Origin: Athripsodes cinereus
Lineage: Eukaryota; Arthropoda; Insecta; Trichoptera; Leptoceridae
Reading direction: 5' to 3'
Assembly: GCA_947579605.1 (NCBI GenBank)
Contig: OX388322.1
Location: 8,866,001 to 8,930,000, forward strand
Length of the DNA stretch: 64,000 bases
Shown: positions 55,196 through 64,000 of the stretch, in pieces
How positions within the stretch are numbered: the first letter of the stretch is position 1
Layout of the letters: each line of letters opens with the position of its first letter
Translations under genes and position numbers: made by a program
The notes under the pieces: model-generated
What the model was told of the DNA's origin: nothing
Seen by the model: only the letters and a program-made list of their open reading frames with translations
Database searches by the model: none

Positions 55196-55627
55196 TTACT
55201 TTCCTTAACTTCATTTGTTATTCTTAGACAAGTCACGGACTCTCTATTTCCTTATTATTCTTTTGCTTTGGTTGAACAAACACAATGTTTATACTCCGTG
55301 TAGTTTATGAAAACAATGTTTGTTAGAAACGTTAGAACTTAAATGGGGTTTTCTCTTGAACTTCTTGATATAACTTTATGTCTGCGGAAGCATCAACGGT
55401 ACTGCATGTGAATTAGCTTTATGGCTAAAAAGCACGTACACGGAACATGCATCTCTGATTTTTAAAGCGCAGATACCTGAAACAAGAATAAAACAGTGGA
55501 AACAAAGGATTATGTATAATACAATCACGATGTATAATAAGTTAGTTATGTAAAGGAGGGTTTATTATATTATAATTATTATTTTATCTTTTGGTTATTC
55601 TTATTTGCTTCTATTTAATAATATATT
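55196..55627. other. AT-rich stretch, nothing recognised
   Basis: No signal. Confidence 0.5.
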
Positions 55628-55930
55628 TACATACATACATACCATCACGCCGCTTCCCTCGCGGGGTAGGCAGAAAGGATCGAGCGCCACTTCCTTCTAT
55701 CCTTGCATACATCTTTCGCTTCCGTCATTGTTATACAATTACTCATGCATGCTCTCCTGTTCAATGTGCTCAACCCGTGACCGTCCTGTAGGATTTGATT
55801 TAAATGATCTTGCCATTTAATCCTCGGACGTCCACGCTTCCGAGTACCATTCCTCTCAGCAAAATATATCTTCTTAGTCATTCTGTCCTCATTCATTCTT
55901 TCCACATGCCTCAACCATCCTTATTTACAT
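55628..55930 (-). mobile_element. LINE-B C-terminal part, intact frame
   Basis: An 89-codon minus frame: LRHVERMNEDRMTKKIYFAE, RNGTRKRGRPRIKWQDHLNQ, RACMSNCITMTEAKDVCKDR and WRSILSAYPAREAA, stop, then GCGTGATGGTATGTATGTAT. Same domain order as the copy at 36.3 kb, without its internal stop. 5'-truncated before the WFGHV-like motif. The (TATG)n tail differs from (TATAG)n, showing tail variation within the family. Confidence 0.85.
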
Positions 55931-57057
55931 TCATTCTTGTTATTACACCTACTTTCATTCCTTTCCCTTTCATTCAATAATATATACGGCTTACTAAAAT
56001 CTACTCTAACATTTTTCTAATCTAAATAAAAAAAATCTTCTATACGTCTACAAAGCTATGTTGAGAATGAGAAGAATATAATATACCGAAATGAATCGAA
56101 AAAAAGCAATACAATTATTATACCTTCACATTAACGAAAGTCTTGCTTGGAAATATTATGAAAGTATTATTATCGTAGATAAATCTATTTATATTGAAAA
56201 GATCTACGATGTATATAGATAAATATGAGTTAAAATGCTAAACCTATACCGCATCAATGTCATTTAGGTATTATAGAAATAAGAGATTGAACTGATATTC
56301 GATCTCGCCGATCTGTTCGGATACCAAATGGTCCTTCTATTCCGAAAAAAATATGAAATCTATGCAAAATATGCAATTTGTCGATACAGAAGTTTTTTTG
56401 TTGGAAAATAATTATATTCATTTAATTACATATTTTTATTTTGCTAAAAATCCGTTTACATTTGAAAAAATATAAAGACATGCAATGGCGAGGTTGTCCC
56501 TATACATAGTAGTGGCTCTTCCACCTTGAAGATGACTTGGTAAAAATTTATCATTAGTCAGAATATTCAGAAAGATTTCAATCGATCACTTCATTGTCTC
56601 ATTTTTAGCACCATGGATAAGTTGCTCTAACCTGAATATGTTATGATTGTTCGATAATACAGAAGTCCGATTATTCGGTTTGAAATCCAAACAAATATCC
56701 GTTATCCCGTAAACAGATATACAGTATGACGTAATCCACTTCAAAACAACCAAACCATGTTACTCAATGTCTTAATTTTTTTCTATAATATTTTGCCAGT
56801 TAATATGATACTGATATGATTCTTTGAAACGATTATTATTTCTTTTTACTCTTAGATTTTTGTGCCATTTTTTTATTGTGCTGCGTGTGATTTCAATGAA
56901 AATTGATATAAACGAAAATCATTGTATTTTTCTTTATTAACGTATCAAAATAACAAAAAAAAAACAAAGCTAAGCATTTAATATTTTAGTTAGAACATAT
57001 TTTTAATAATATGACAGGATTAATAATATGACAGCAGTTAAAGGCTTGTATAGCCGT
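55931..57057. other. AT-rich stretch, nothing recognised
   Basis: No shared repeat or coding frame was identified. Confidence 0.5.
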
Positions 57058-57145
57058 TCATTTTATAAATAAATAAATAAATTTTTACTCATCAAATAAA
57101 TTTATGTAATGGGCGAGTTTATCGTGATATCTTCCAACTAATCTA
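57058..57145 (-). repeat. LINE 3' UTR stub
   Basis: Shares GGGCGAGTTTATCG and CTTCCAACTAATC with 28.5 kb and has a (TTTA)n tail on the minus strand. It abuts the LINE-A tail at 57147. Confidence 0.5.
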
Positions 57146-57146
57146 T

Positions 57147-57200
57147 CATCATCATCATCGCCCTCAACGCTCCTCTCGGGAGCACAGGGCAGAAAATCTA
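57147..57200 (-). mobile_element. Very short LINE-A 3' end
   Basis: CATCATCATCATCGCCCTCA then ACGCTCCTCTCGGGAGCACA and GGGCAGAA: the last ~40 bases and tail of LINE-A, identical to the 6.7-kb copy over that length. Confidence 0.8.
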
Positions 57201-57902
57201 TAGATACTGTTTAAAAGCTATAATTTCAGCATATCAGGTAATGAATTTTCAAAGTATATCAAAATCAATAACATCGTGTAACGTTTTTTTCAATTTTTTG
57301 GTGGTTTTGAAATAGATCGAGTCATTTTCATCTTTTATATAAATGGTGGCTTTTTCTCCATTGAATGACATCAAACATATCTTTTGAAAAGCAGCATAAT
57401 ACTTAATAATATCGAGAGATGGGTAGCTTACTTCTAATAATAATAATACTGCTCTATAAGACCTATTGAAAAGGGGATGTTAGAAAGACTTTTCATATAT
57501 AATTACATTATCCCTCTCGACGGCCATACAATCCCTTCAATAAGCATTCTGGTATAACATTGCTCTGGCCTCGTTTTATTATTGAATATAGTTTGAACAA
57601 AATGCTGAGATATTCTATCCATTCATCATATTTGCTATTATTTAGGGTTTAATTGAATTAATGTAATACCTGTATCTAACACACTAAATGAAGAAACAGA
57701 TTAATAGTTTTGTTAGAATGTAAAAAGGAAGTTGCTAGGTTTGGAGATTAATAGTTTAGTTAGAATGTAAAAAGGATGTTAATTTATTTTTAACCTTATT
57801 CGTCCTAGTTGTTACGGTAAATTCAAATTCATATTACTATCGGTTTTTCGAGGTTTTGTACGTTTACATTGTCTAAAACATATTTTATAAGAAATTGAAA
57901 AA
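57201..57902. other. AT-rich stretch with a local repeat
   Basis: TTAGAATGTAAAAAGGA occurs twice (57713 and 57760 region), within a ~45-base local duplication. Nothing else was seen. Confidence 0.4.
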
Positions 57903-60125
57903 TATATTATTATTATTACTGACAATAAGACGATTCTTACAAGGATCATTACAGCTGAAGGCCAATGCGATCCCAGAAGAAAACATTAAACAATATCCAA
58001 ACGACAACACAACTACAATATATCCTCGATTTTCCTTATAAATTCTGCTTACGTCACGTTGAAGATATCAACCTCTCCAGCCAGACCATTAAACATTTGA
58101 ATAGCTTTTCCCACTGGGGAGTTTGCAAATATGTTTGTTCGGCTTTGAGGCTGATAAAAAAAATCGTGATGCCGAGAACGTCCATATGCATCGGGAACAT
58201 ATATATTGAATTTTTCAAGTATTATTGGATTAAATATGATACCGTTGAGTAGCTTAAAAAAGTGACGAGCACAGAATACATCTCGGCGATGTTCTAAAGT
58301 ATTATAGCCAAGGCAACCCATTACGAATGAAGATGGAAACAGGTAGGGATAATATCCATATATTTTCCAATATAGCGACCTTAAAAATCTTCTTTGTACC
58401 TTTTCTACCATTAAAACATACGTGTCTTCCGATGGACACCAAATAATCGAACCTGACTCCAGAACACTCCGAACTAATGACTCATATAAAAGCTTTAACG
58501 TGTTTGGATTTTGAAAGTTGTTGGAGTGTCTCAGCAAAAAACCCAGCGATTTGTAAGCCTTTTGAGTTATATCCGTAATATGCTCCCTGAAATGAAAATT
58601 CTGAGTAAAAAGAACACCAAGGTCCTTACACTTCGCAACTCTGATGAGCAATGTATTATCCATGGTGTAGTCATAAATCATCGGTTGCCTAGATCTAGAA
58701 TATGTCATAATGTTACATTTTTTTACACTAAAAGGAAGCCTATTTTTATGTGACCATTCGACGATAGAATCAATATCTGACTGCAACTCCTTGGCATCCT
58801 CGGCACATCGGACACTCTTGAAAACCTTCAAGTCGTCTGCAAACAGAAGAAACTTCGAATAACGCACGCTGCCTCCAACATCATTTATAAAAAGTGTAAA
58901 AAGTAATGGTCCTAAATTTGAGCCCTGAGGAACTCCAGACGTTGCCAAGAATTTGTCAGAGCAATGATCACCGCTCACAACATATTGTTTTCTGTTTGTG
59001 AAATAATCCGCAGATCAACCAAACCTTGAGAAAATCCCATTTTAGATGGTGATCCACTCTATCAAACGCCTTCTCGAAGTCGTTGCAGTTAACATCCACT
59101 TGTGTTTTGCTGTCTATGTTTTTGGTTACATATGTATTAAAACAAAGCAAATTTGTTACAGTTGAACGTTTCGGTCTAAATCCATGTTGCTCATCCACCA
59201 GCATATGCTCACACATGCCAAATATATATCTATGCAATATCATTTCAAAAAGCTTGGCTGGCGCGGATAGCACAGCTACAGGTCTGTAATTGGTAATTTC
59301 CGCTGGGTCACCCTTTTTAACAATAGGAGTTACCTTAGTAACCTTCCACACATCCGGCATTCTCTTAAGATCAACACACACATTGAATAAATACCTTAGA
59401 ACATCAGTGATCACATGGCCAGCCTGTTTCAAAATATAAGCAGGTATCATATCCGGTCCTGACGAATGTTTGGGTTTCAGATGTTTTAAACTATATTTAA
59501 CGTCTTCATAGGTAATTGATGGTACATCAATCATTTCAAATGATCCTCCCGAAGAATCTTCAATCAACCGTTCATTATCAGCAACATGTGGTCCAAAAAC
59601 AGAAGAAAAGAACGACGCAAATCCATCTGCAATCTCGCTATCTCCAACATACAGTTTTTCATTATAAGACATAGATTTAGGTCTTTGATCGCATTTTTTC
59701 TTTCCCTTAACAAAATTCCAAAAACGAGAAGGATCTGATGCAATTTCGTTTTCACATCTATTAATGTGCGTCTTATAATCAGATTCTATCAGTTTCTTCA
59801 CCACACTTCGATGTTTTTTGAACTTGTTGTAAGCAACAAGTGAGCCAGATTTTTTCCACAATTTATGAAACTTCGATTTTAAATTCATGTTATAAATAAG
59901 AGTCCCTGAAAACCAATTAGGAAAACCATCACGTCCGTTGTCACTTCTTCCAGCAAAACATTCGTCAAACGAAGCATACACTGTTTTGTAAAATTCATCC
60001 ACCGCGACATTTAAATCCCCCGCAACATAAACGTGCTCCCATGATTTCGATGCCAGGTTGTCAATAAACATCGGAACATGTCTGTTACTGAACCTCCATC
60101 TCCTATCTACAGAAATCTCCATGAA
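57903..60125 (-). mobile_element. Jockey-like LINE, RT and C-terminal region, frameshifted
   Basis: The longest element of the window. The first frame (60122 to 58968) has a linker, then NYRPVAVLSAPAKLFEMIL, HGFRPKRSTVTN and the motif A region FEKAFDRVDHH. Two shifts follow near 59040 and 59010: GFSQGLVDL is in the second frame, and FTNRKQYVVSGDH in the third. The third frame continues to 58049 with TSGVPQGSNLGPLLFTLFIN, the catalytic LLFADDLKVF (FADD form), KDLGVLF, and the C-terminal region ending DIFNVT. The 3' UTR ends in a (TAA)n tail at about 57903. The endonuclease is missing (5' truncation near 60125). The element is dead but only lightly damaged. Jockey/CR1 assignment rests on motif spacing. 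Confidence 0.9.
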
Positions 60126-60969
60126 AACAACAATACTGTTACATATACTGTTATATATTGTAACTAGATTTTAATTATGTTTATTGCAAACAGTAACAAT
60201 AATAAATGTGAATAAGAATAAGCAATAGTTTGAACATGTTTGAGGATGTTAAGAAAGTAGTTACAATAATAGTTAAAAGAAATGGTGTTCAAAGACGTGA
60301 CAGACGTGGATAGCAACATGATTGTGGTCGTGATATGAAGATGTTGCAATTAAAAAAATTATTCGAATTAAATGAACCTTCATACAATATTTTGATTGGC
60401 TTTTCATGTTTATAATAACTATTCCTCCATGTCCTTATCATTAGAGGGGTATTATTAGAAACCCTTTGGGGTGAAAATCAGTAGGTATTCATTTTCAATC
60501 AGCATAATCACCAGATATTTTCAGAATATAATTACATTATTATGTATGTGGTGGCCTCTAAATACATACAAACAAGATAAATACAAACTGTCTGAAAATT
60601 GCTTGCAGTGATACGTGCGTATCATCAGGTACCCTCAGATTATTGTGAAGAGTAAAATAATGAACCACAAAACCAGGCAAACCATTGACAACCTAGTGGT
60701 CTTCCATAAAAATAAACTTGAAAGAAGCGGAACTTGATCCAGTGCAGGATAGTGGTACTTGAAGGATCAAGGCCAAGAGTTTCAAGCCCAGATGATGGGA
60801 ATGTAAGGCCAACAGAAAGAAGAAAAAAGGACATGTCTCTTCTATTTCAAAAATAGTTTTACTTTTTAAATAAATTTGCGAGTCTCCTCAATCAAAAGTG
60901 ATTCAGTACCAATTAAGATGCCATTTCATATAACTGTTTACCACACCGTTTCTAATAATAATACGACAT
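60126..60969. other. AT-rich stretch with one G/C-richer block
   Basis: The block 60590-60835 (GTGCGTATCATCAGGTACCC, CAGGCAAACCATTGACAACC, GGTACTTGAAGGATCAAGGC) stands out in composition and is open on both strands for about 60 codons. No motif was recognised; it may be a fragment of a repeat absent from the rest of the window. Confidence 0.35.
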
Positions 60970-61055
60970 CGAGGCGTCGGGAATGTTTTAGGTAAGGATG
61001 ATGCTCTGAATAAAGGAGACTGATTTCCGCCCTGTGCTTCTAGAAGAACAATTAA
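60970..61055 (+). mobile_element. Decayed LINE-A scrap
   Basis: GGCGTCGGGAATGTTTTAGG, GATGCTCTGAATAAAGGAGA and CTGATTTCCGCCCTGTGCTT align in order with the LINE-A 3' end. Confidence 0.55.
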
Positions 61056-61654
61056 GAGGTGTTTGGATTATAACAATATATAAGATTTTTTTGAATCAAT
61101 ATAAATTTAGCGTAGTAGTTTTATTAAATACATTTTCAAATAAAGAAACGAATTTTTTGAAATTTAATATTTTTTTCAATTTTAATATTTTCACAAAACA
61201 GATGAATAATACAAGATATCTTAGTAAAAAAATCTCTTAACGCTTTTTTAAAAATAACAGACCTTATTCGACAGTATGTAGAAATAGTAACAGACGATGT
61301 TCTTGGAAAAAATCGAATCCTTAAACTTATTATTATTTCTTTACTTTGTCGGCACCGTCAAATGGCTTGAGAAAATAATTGGAAATTAAAAAATAACTTC
61401 ATCCTGAGATTAACAGGCTGTTTTTTTTTTAAATTTATGCTGATCAAATCAAAATCCTGAATCGTGTCTGAATAAAAGAAATCTAGCAAAATCTTTAGAT
61501 CTATATTCCTTATATATAAAAATGTGAATATCAGTGAATAATATTTGTGACAATTAATAATACCTTCAATTGGAACTCACAAAATTCTCGCATTTTAATC
61601 AAATTTGTGACAATCACAATTGTGTTTTCAAAATTTTATAATAGTTAAATAAAA
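61056..61654. other. AT-rich stretch, nothing recognised
   Basis: A 68-codon frame at 61034-61240 is Phe/Asn-rich and without support. Confidence 0.45.
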
Positions 61655-61735
61655 ATAATAGGCGCCCTTGAGACGGTCTAGGGACTGTTAAACGGCGTCA
61701 AAACAAAATCATCCATAATCATCATCATCATCTAT
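61655..61735 (+). mobile_element. LINE 3' UTR stub (CR1/L2-like)
   Basis: GGCGCCCTTGAGACGGTCTA, GGGACTGTTAAACGGCGTCA, then AAAACAAAATCATCC and an (ATC)n tail. Matches the 3' end of the minus-strand LINE at 39422-39605. Confidence 0.7.
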
Positions 61736-61794
61736 ATCAGAATTTAATTGTAAAGATAAGTTTTTGATGATTACAATTAAAAAACCGAACCGAT

Positions 61795-61850
61795 ATTAAT
61801 TTTTTTTTATTTATTTATTCTTTCCAGTACATTGAGGACAACTAATTTTG
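61795..61850 (-). repeat. LINE tail stub
   Basis: On the minus strand CCTCAATGTACTGGAAAGAA then TAAATAAATAAAAAAAAA: the end of a LINE 3' UTR by analogy with the other tails. No coding. Confidence 0.4.
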
Positions 61851-62324
61851 CATTAAAATTACACTCATAATCTAAAACGTACACGTTTTTTTTTTAATAA
61901 TGTAGGTTATGTGATTTTTAATGAAGTTATTTACAAAGATCCATGTGGAAATAGAATTTGTCAAAAAATTTTCCCCTTGGCTAAAACTCACTCTGAACAG
62001 AATATTGAAGAGAGACCCGTCTCGGATATCTCGGGAGTCGTAGACTCCTTTTTATCCGCACATTCGAACCAAAGTTGTCCTCTATCAATGAATATTTCTA
62101 GAATATTATTCAACAGACACCTCATCTGCACAGCCAATAGACTCTGAAATCTCATTTTAGTAGGAAACAGGAAAAGTGGTCCGAAGCCATATAAAATATA
62201 CTATATACTCCGATAGACACGACAAATGCATAGAATCAAAGTAATTTAACAACCTACATTATAAGTATATGTAAGTTAAATGCTTTTTAGTATACCCTTC
62301 CTTTATCAATTTCTCAAAGTGAAA
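61851..62324. other. AT-rich stretch, nothing recognised
   Basis: A 78-codon plus frame at 61911-62147 contains a segment of ordinary composition (PVSDISGVVDSFLSAHSNQS) but no recognisable domain or splice pair. Confidence 0.35.
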
Positions 62325-62450
62325 AATTGCATGAATGTGGAGGAAGTGAAAGAAATATGTTAGGATAGAGCAATATGGCGTACAATTTTCTCTGCCTGCC
62401 CCACTTGGTAGAAAGTGTGAGGTTATAGAGAAATAGATAGGAAACATGAT
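62325..62450 (+). mobile_element. LINE-B 3' end, degraded
   Basis: ATGAATGTGGAGGAAGTGAA, GATAGAGCAATATGGCGTAC, TCTCTGCCTGCCCCACTTGG and GTGAGGTTATAGAGAAATAG follow LINE-B in order. Confidence 0.65.
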
Positions 62451-62864
62451 TTTTCATTGTGTGAATACATAAGAGTATATTGCTAATTTTGTGTGCCTTC
62501 ACATTTTTTGCGATCACACCAACAAGCAAAAGAGTGAAAAAAAGTCATATCATATTTTTATATTTGGCTTATTTAATTCTCTTCTCGGCTGATTGTGTCA
62601 TAGGGTGATTGATTTATTGGACATGTTACGACATTAATAATAATAGTAAAACATAACATGACACCCTGTAGAATAACCCTCTATTGTATATCTACCTATT
62701 ATACACACACATACACAATATTATATTGACAATTTAGCATACTGAATACATTGACGTTATAATATGTAACATGATTAGCTTTAGAGATGAGATGAGTTTC
62801 CGTTTTCCGTAAACGCGTATTCGGCATATTAACTAGTAGTTTAATATCTGATATTATTTTATCG

Positions 62865-63050
62865 GAATGAGCCGGTGTAAAAAAACGCGAACGTCCGAGT
62901 ACGACCGGTGACTTGGCCATGTGGACCAAATTCTCAAGGATGGTTGCGTGTTGAGTAATAGAAATGGGCGTGCATGTAGATAATAATATGAGAAATTCCG
63001 TCTTCTCTTGCTAACCCTATCTAGGATACGGTAGATGAAGATAACCCAAT
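62865..63050 (+). mobile_element. LINE-B 3' part, degraded
   Basis: GTGTAAAAAAACGCGAACGT, CGAGTACGACCGGTGACTTG, ATGTGGACCAAATTCTCAAG, GGGCGTGCATGTAGA and a worn end. Frame broken. The 76-codon antisense frame is a shadow. Confidence 0.6.
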
Positions 63051-63154
63051 ATCTGATCGGATATCGGTATCTAACCTTCTAAGTTGATTAAAATCCAGTC
63101 GAATGACAAATAGTCACTACTTAAATCCTTTAAAAAATAAAATTTATCTATACC

Positions 63155-63212
63155 ATAACGAAATATCTCACCAATAGACTAACTGTAGCAAGTAATAAAA
63201 CATGACATGTTC
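63155..63212 (-). repeat. S-element 3' end scrap
   Basis: ATACCATAACGAAATATCTC, ACCAATAGACTAACTG and AATAAAACATGACATG are the terminal part of an S-element in minus sense. It runs directly into the foldback half copy. Confidence 0.5.
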
Positions 63213-63290
63213 CTAATAAGACGAATGACTTCTCTCTCATAAATAAGTCGAATAGTAGAATAAAACATTTGTTTTATTTATTTTCTCCTT
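63213..63290 (+). repeat. Half copy of the 23-kb foldback
   Basis: CCTAATAAGACGAATGACTT, CTCTCTCATAAATAAG and GTAGAATAAAACATTTGTTT match the right arm of the foldback at 23042-23259. The left arm is absent. Confidence 0.7.
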
Positions 63291-63884
63291 GCCAGTAAAA
63301 ATATAATCACAATGTCATCAATGAATTAAATTAAATATTTTGTTAACAACGTACATTATTCGATTTATCAATATGGTAGTGAGGATACATCTTTTCCACT
63401 CGCTCACTAATCACAATATTATTATCTCGTGTAACTACATACAAAATAACACGGGCCAAACAATGTAGCACCTCATGACAGTGGCCGAATAATGAACTAT
63501 AATCGGATATGAGTTATTTTGCCAACTCACCATCAATAACATCTCTAATAATATAATTATTATTATTGACATGTTTATGTTTGACATGTCTATTACCCTC
63601 TTGTGCTGTTATATCAGGAAACATTCACAAAAGTCACTTCACTTACCATACAGACATATGACATATTATCATAATATCCAACTAAGACGTGTTTTTGAAA
63701 GCATAAAGATTGTGATAGATAATTCATATTGCCTGTTTGAAATCATTTGGCAAATGAAATTTCTTCTGATGCATCTGAAGATATTCTTCAATGTGGGTAA
63801 AAGTGCTAGAGTTTAATAAATCAAGTAAAAATATGATAATTTCATAACAAATTTATTATTCTTTGAAGTATTTATAAAGTAAAC
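63291..63884. other. AT-rich stretch, nothing recognised
   Basis: No signal. Confidence 0.5.
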
Positions 63885-64000
63885 CTCCCTCGACATCTAT
63901 CAAGAAGGAGACCAAAAAATACCTGGATGACACAACGTAATAGAACCCTGCGGAGAAATGGCCTAAATGAATATGACATAGCGAATAGAAAGATTTATAT
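63885..64000 (+). mobile_element. LINE C-terminal fragment running off the window
   Basis: LPRHLSRRRPKNTWMTQRNR, TLRRNGLNEYDIANRK: the same family as the minus copy at 41545-41815, here in an open frame to the window end. The RRRPKNTW block is the conserved basic motif near the LINE C-terminus. Confidence 0.65.

Noticed and set aside
58511..58753. 80-codon plus frame
   Set aside because: Antisense to the Jockey-like LINE.

Overview
The window is AT-rich, has no recognisable complete host gene, and is packed with eukaryotic transposable-element remains. These are LINE reverse-transcriptase pieces, tRNA-derived SINEs, Helitron ends (TC...CTAG), a Penelope-like fragment and foldback elements. 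The mixture, the tails ending in AATAAA-type repeats and the short-intron style of the possible exons suggest an arthropod, most likely an insect. The order cannot be fixed from the sequence alone. Nothing looks bacterial or viral.

Repeat family names used below are mine. LINE-A: ends in an (ATG)n tail; copies at 4.7, 6.2, 6.7, 7.5, 13.9, 23.0-23.4, 23.9, 54.6, 57.1 and 61.0 kb. LINE-B: C-terminal KRGRPR motif, tail (TATAG)n or (TATG)n; copies at 3.1, 20.2, 36.3, 51.6, 55.6, 62.3 and 62.9 kb. S-element: a dispersed element of about 250 bp with more than 20 copies, whose 3' end resembles that of LINE-B. SINE-T1: tRNA-derived, seven copies. SINE-T2: a second tRNA-like family, three copies.

Layout: 0-9.5 kb holds S-elements, LINE-A copies and SINE-T1. 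At 9.5-14 kb a quiet stretch contains a possible three-exon gene on the minus strand (13108 to 11799) and a LINE 3' end. At 14-20.1 kb there is a Helitron, then a 98-bp six-copy tandem array grown out of an S-element. At 20-29 kb are LINE tails and a foldback nested in LINE-A. At 29.3-31.8 kb two LINE families are nested, one with a 5' inversion, next to a 1.28-kb near-perfect inverted repeat. At 34.9-38 kb are a Penelope-like tail, SINE-T1 copies, LINE-B and an isolated exon-like segment at 37238-37340. At 39-49 kb are foldbacks, a second Helitron and a clean 1.1-kb LINE insertion with an 11-bp target duplication. At 49-56 kb are nested S-element, SINE-T1 and foldback insertions. At 57.9-60.1 kb lies the longest LINE (Jockey-like, frameshifted). 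The end of the window is more LINE debris.

The repeats relate to each other by nesting and by shared tails, not as a pathway. The long inverted repeats and the mix of orientations would suit a source of small RNAs, but that is inference. All family assignments were made by eye from translated motifs and alignments within the window.
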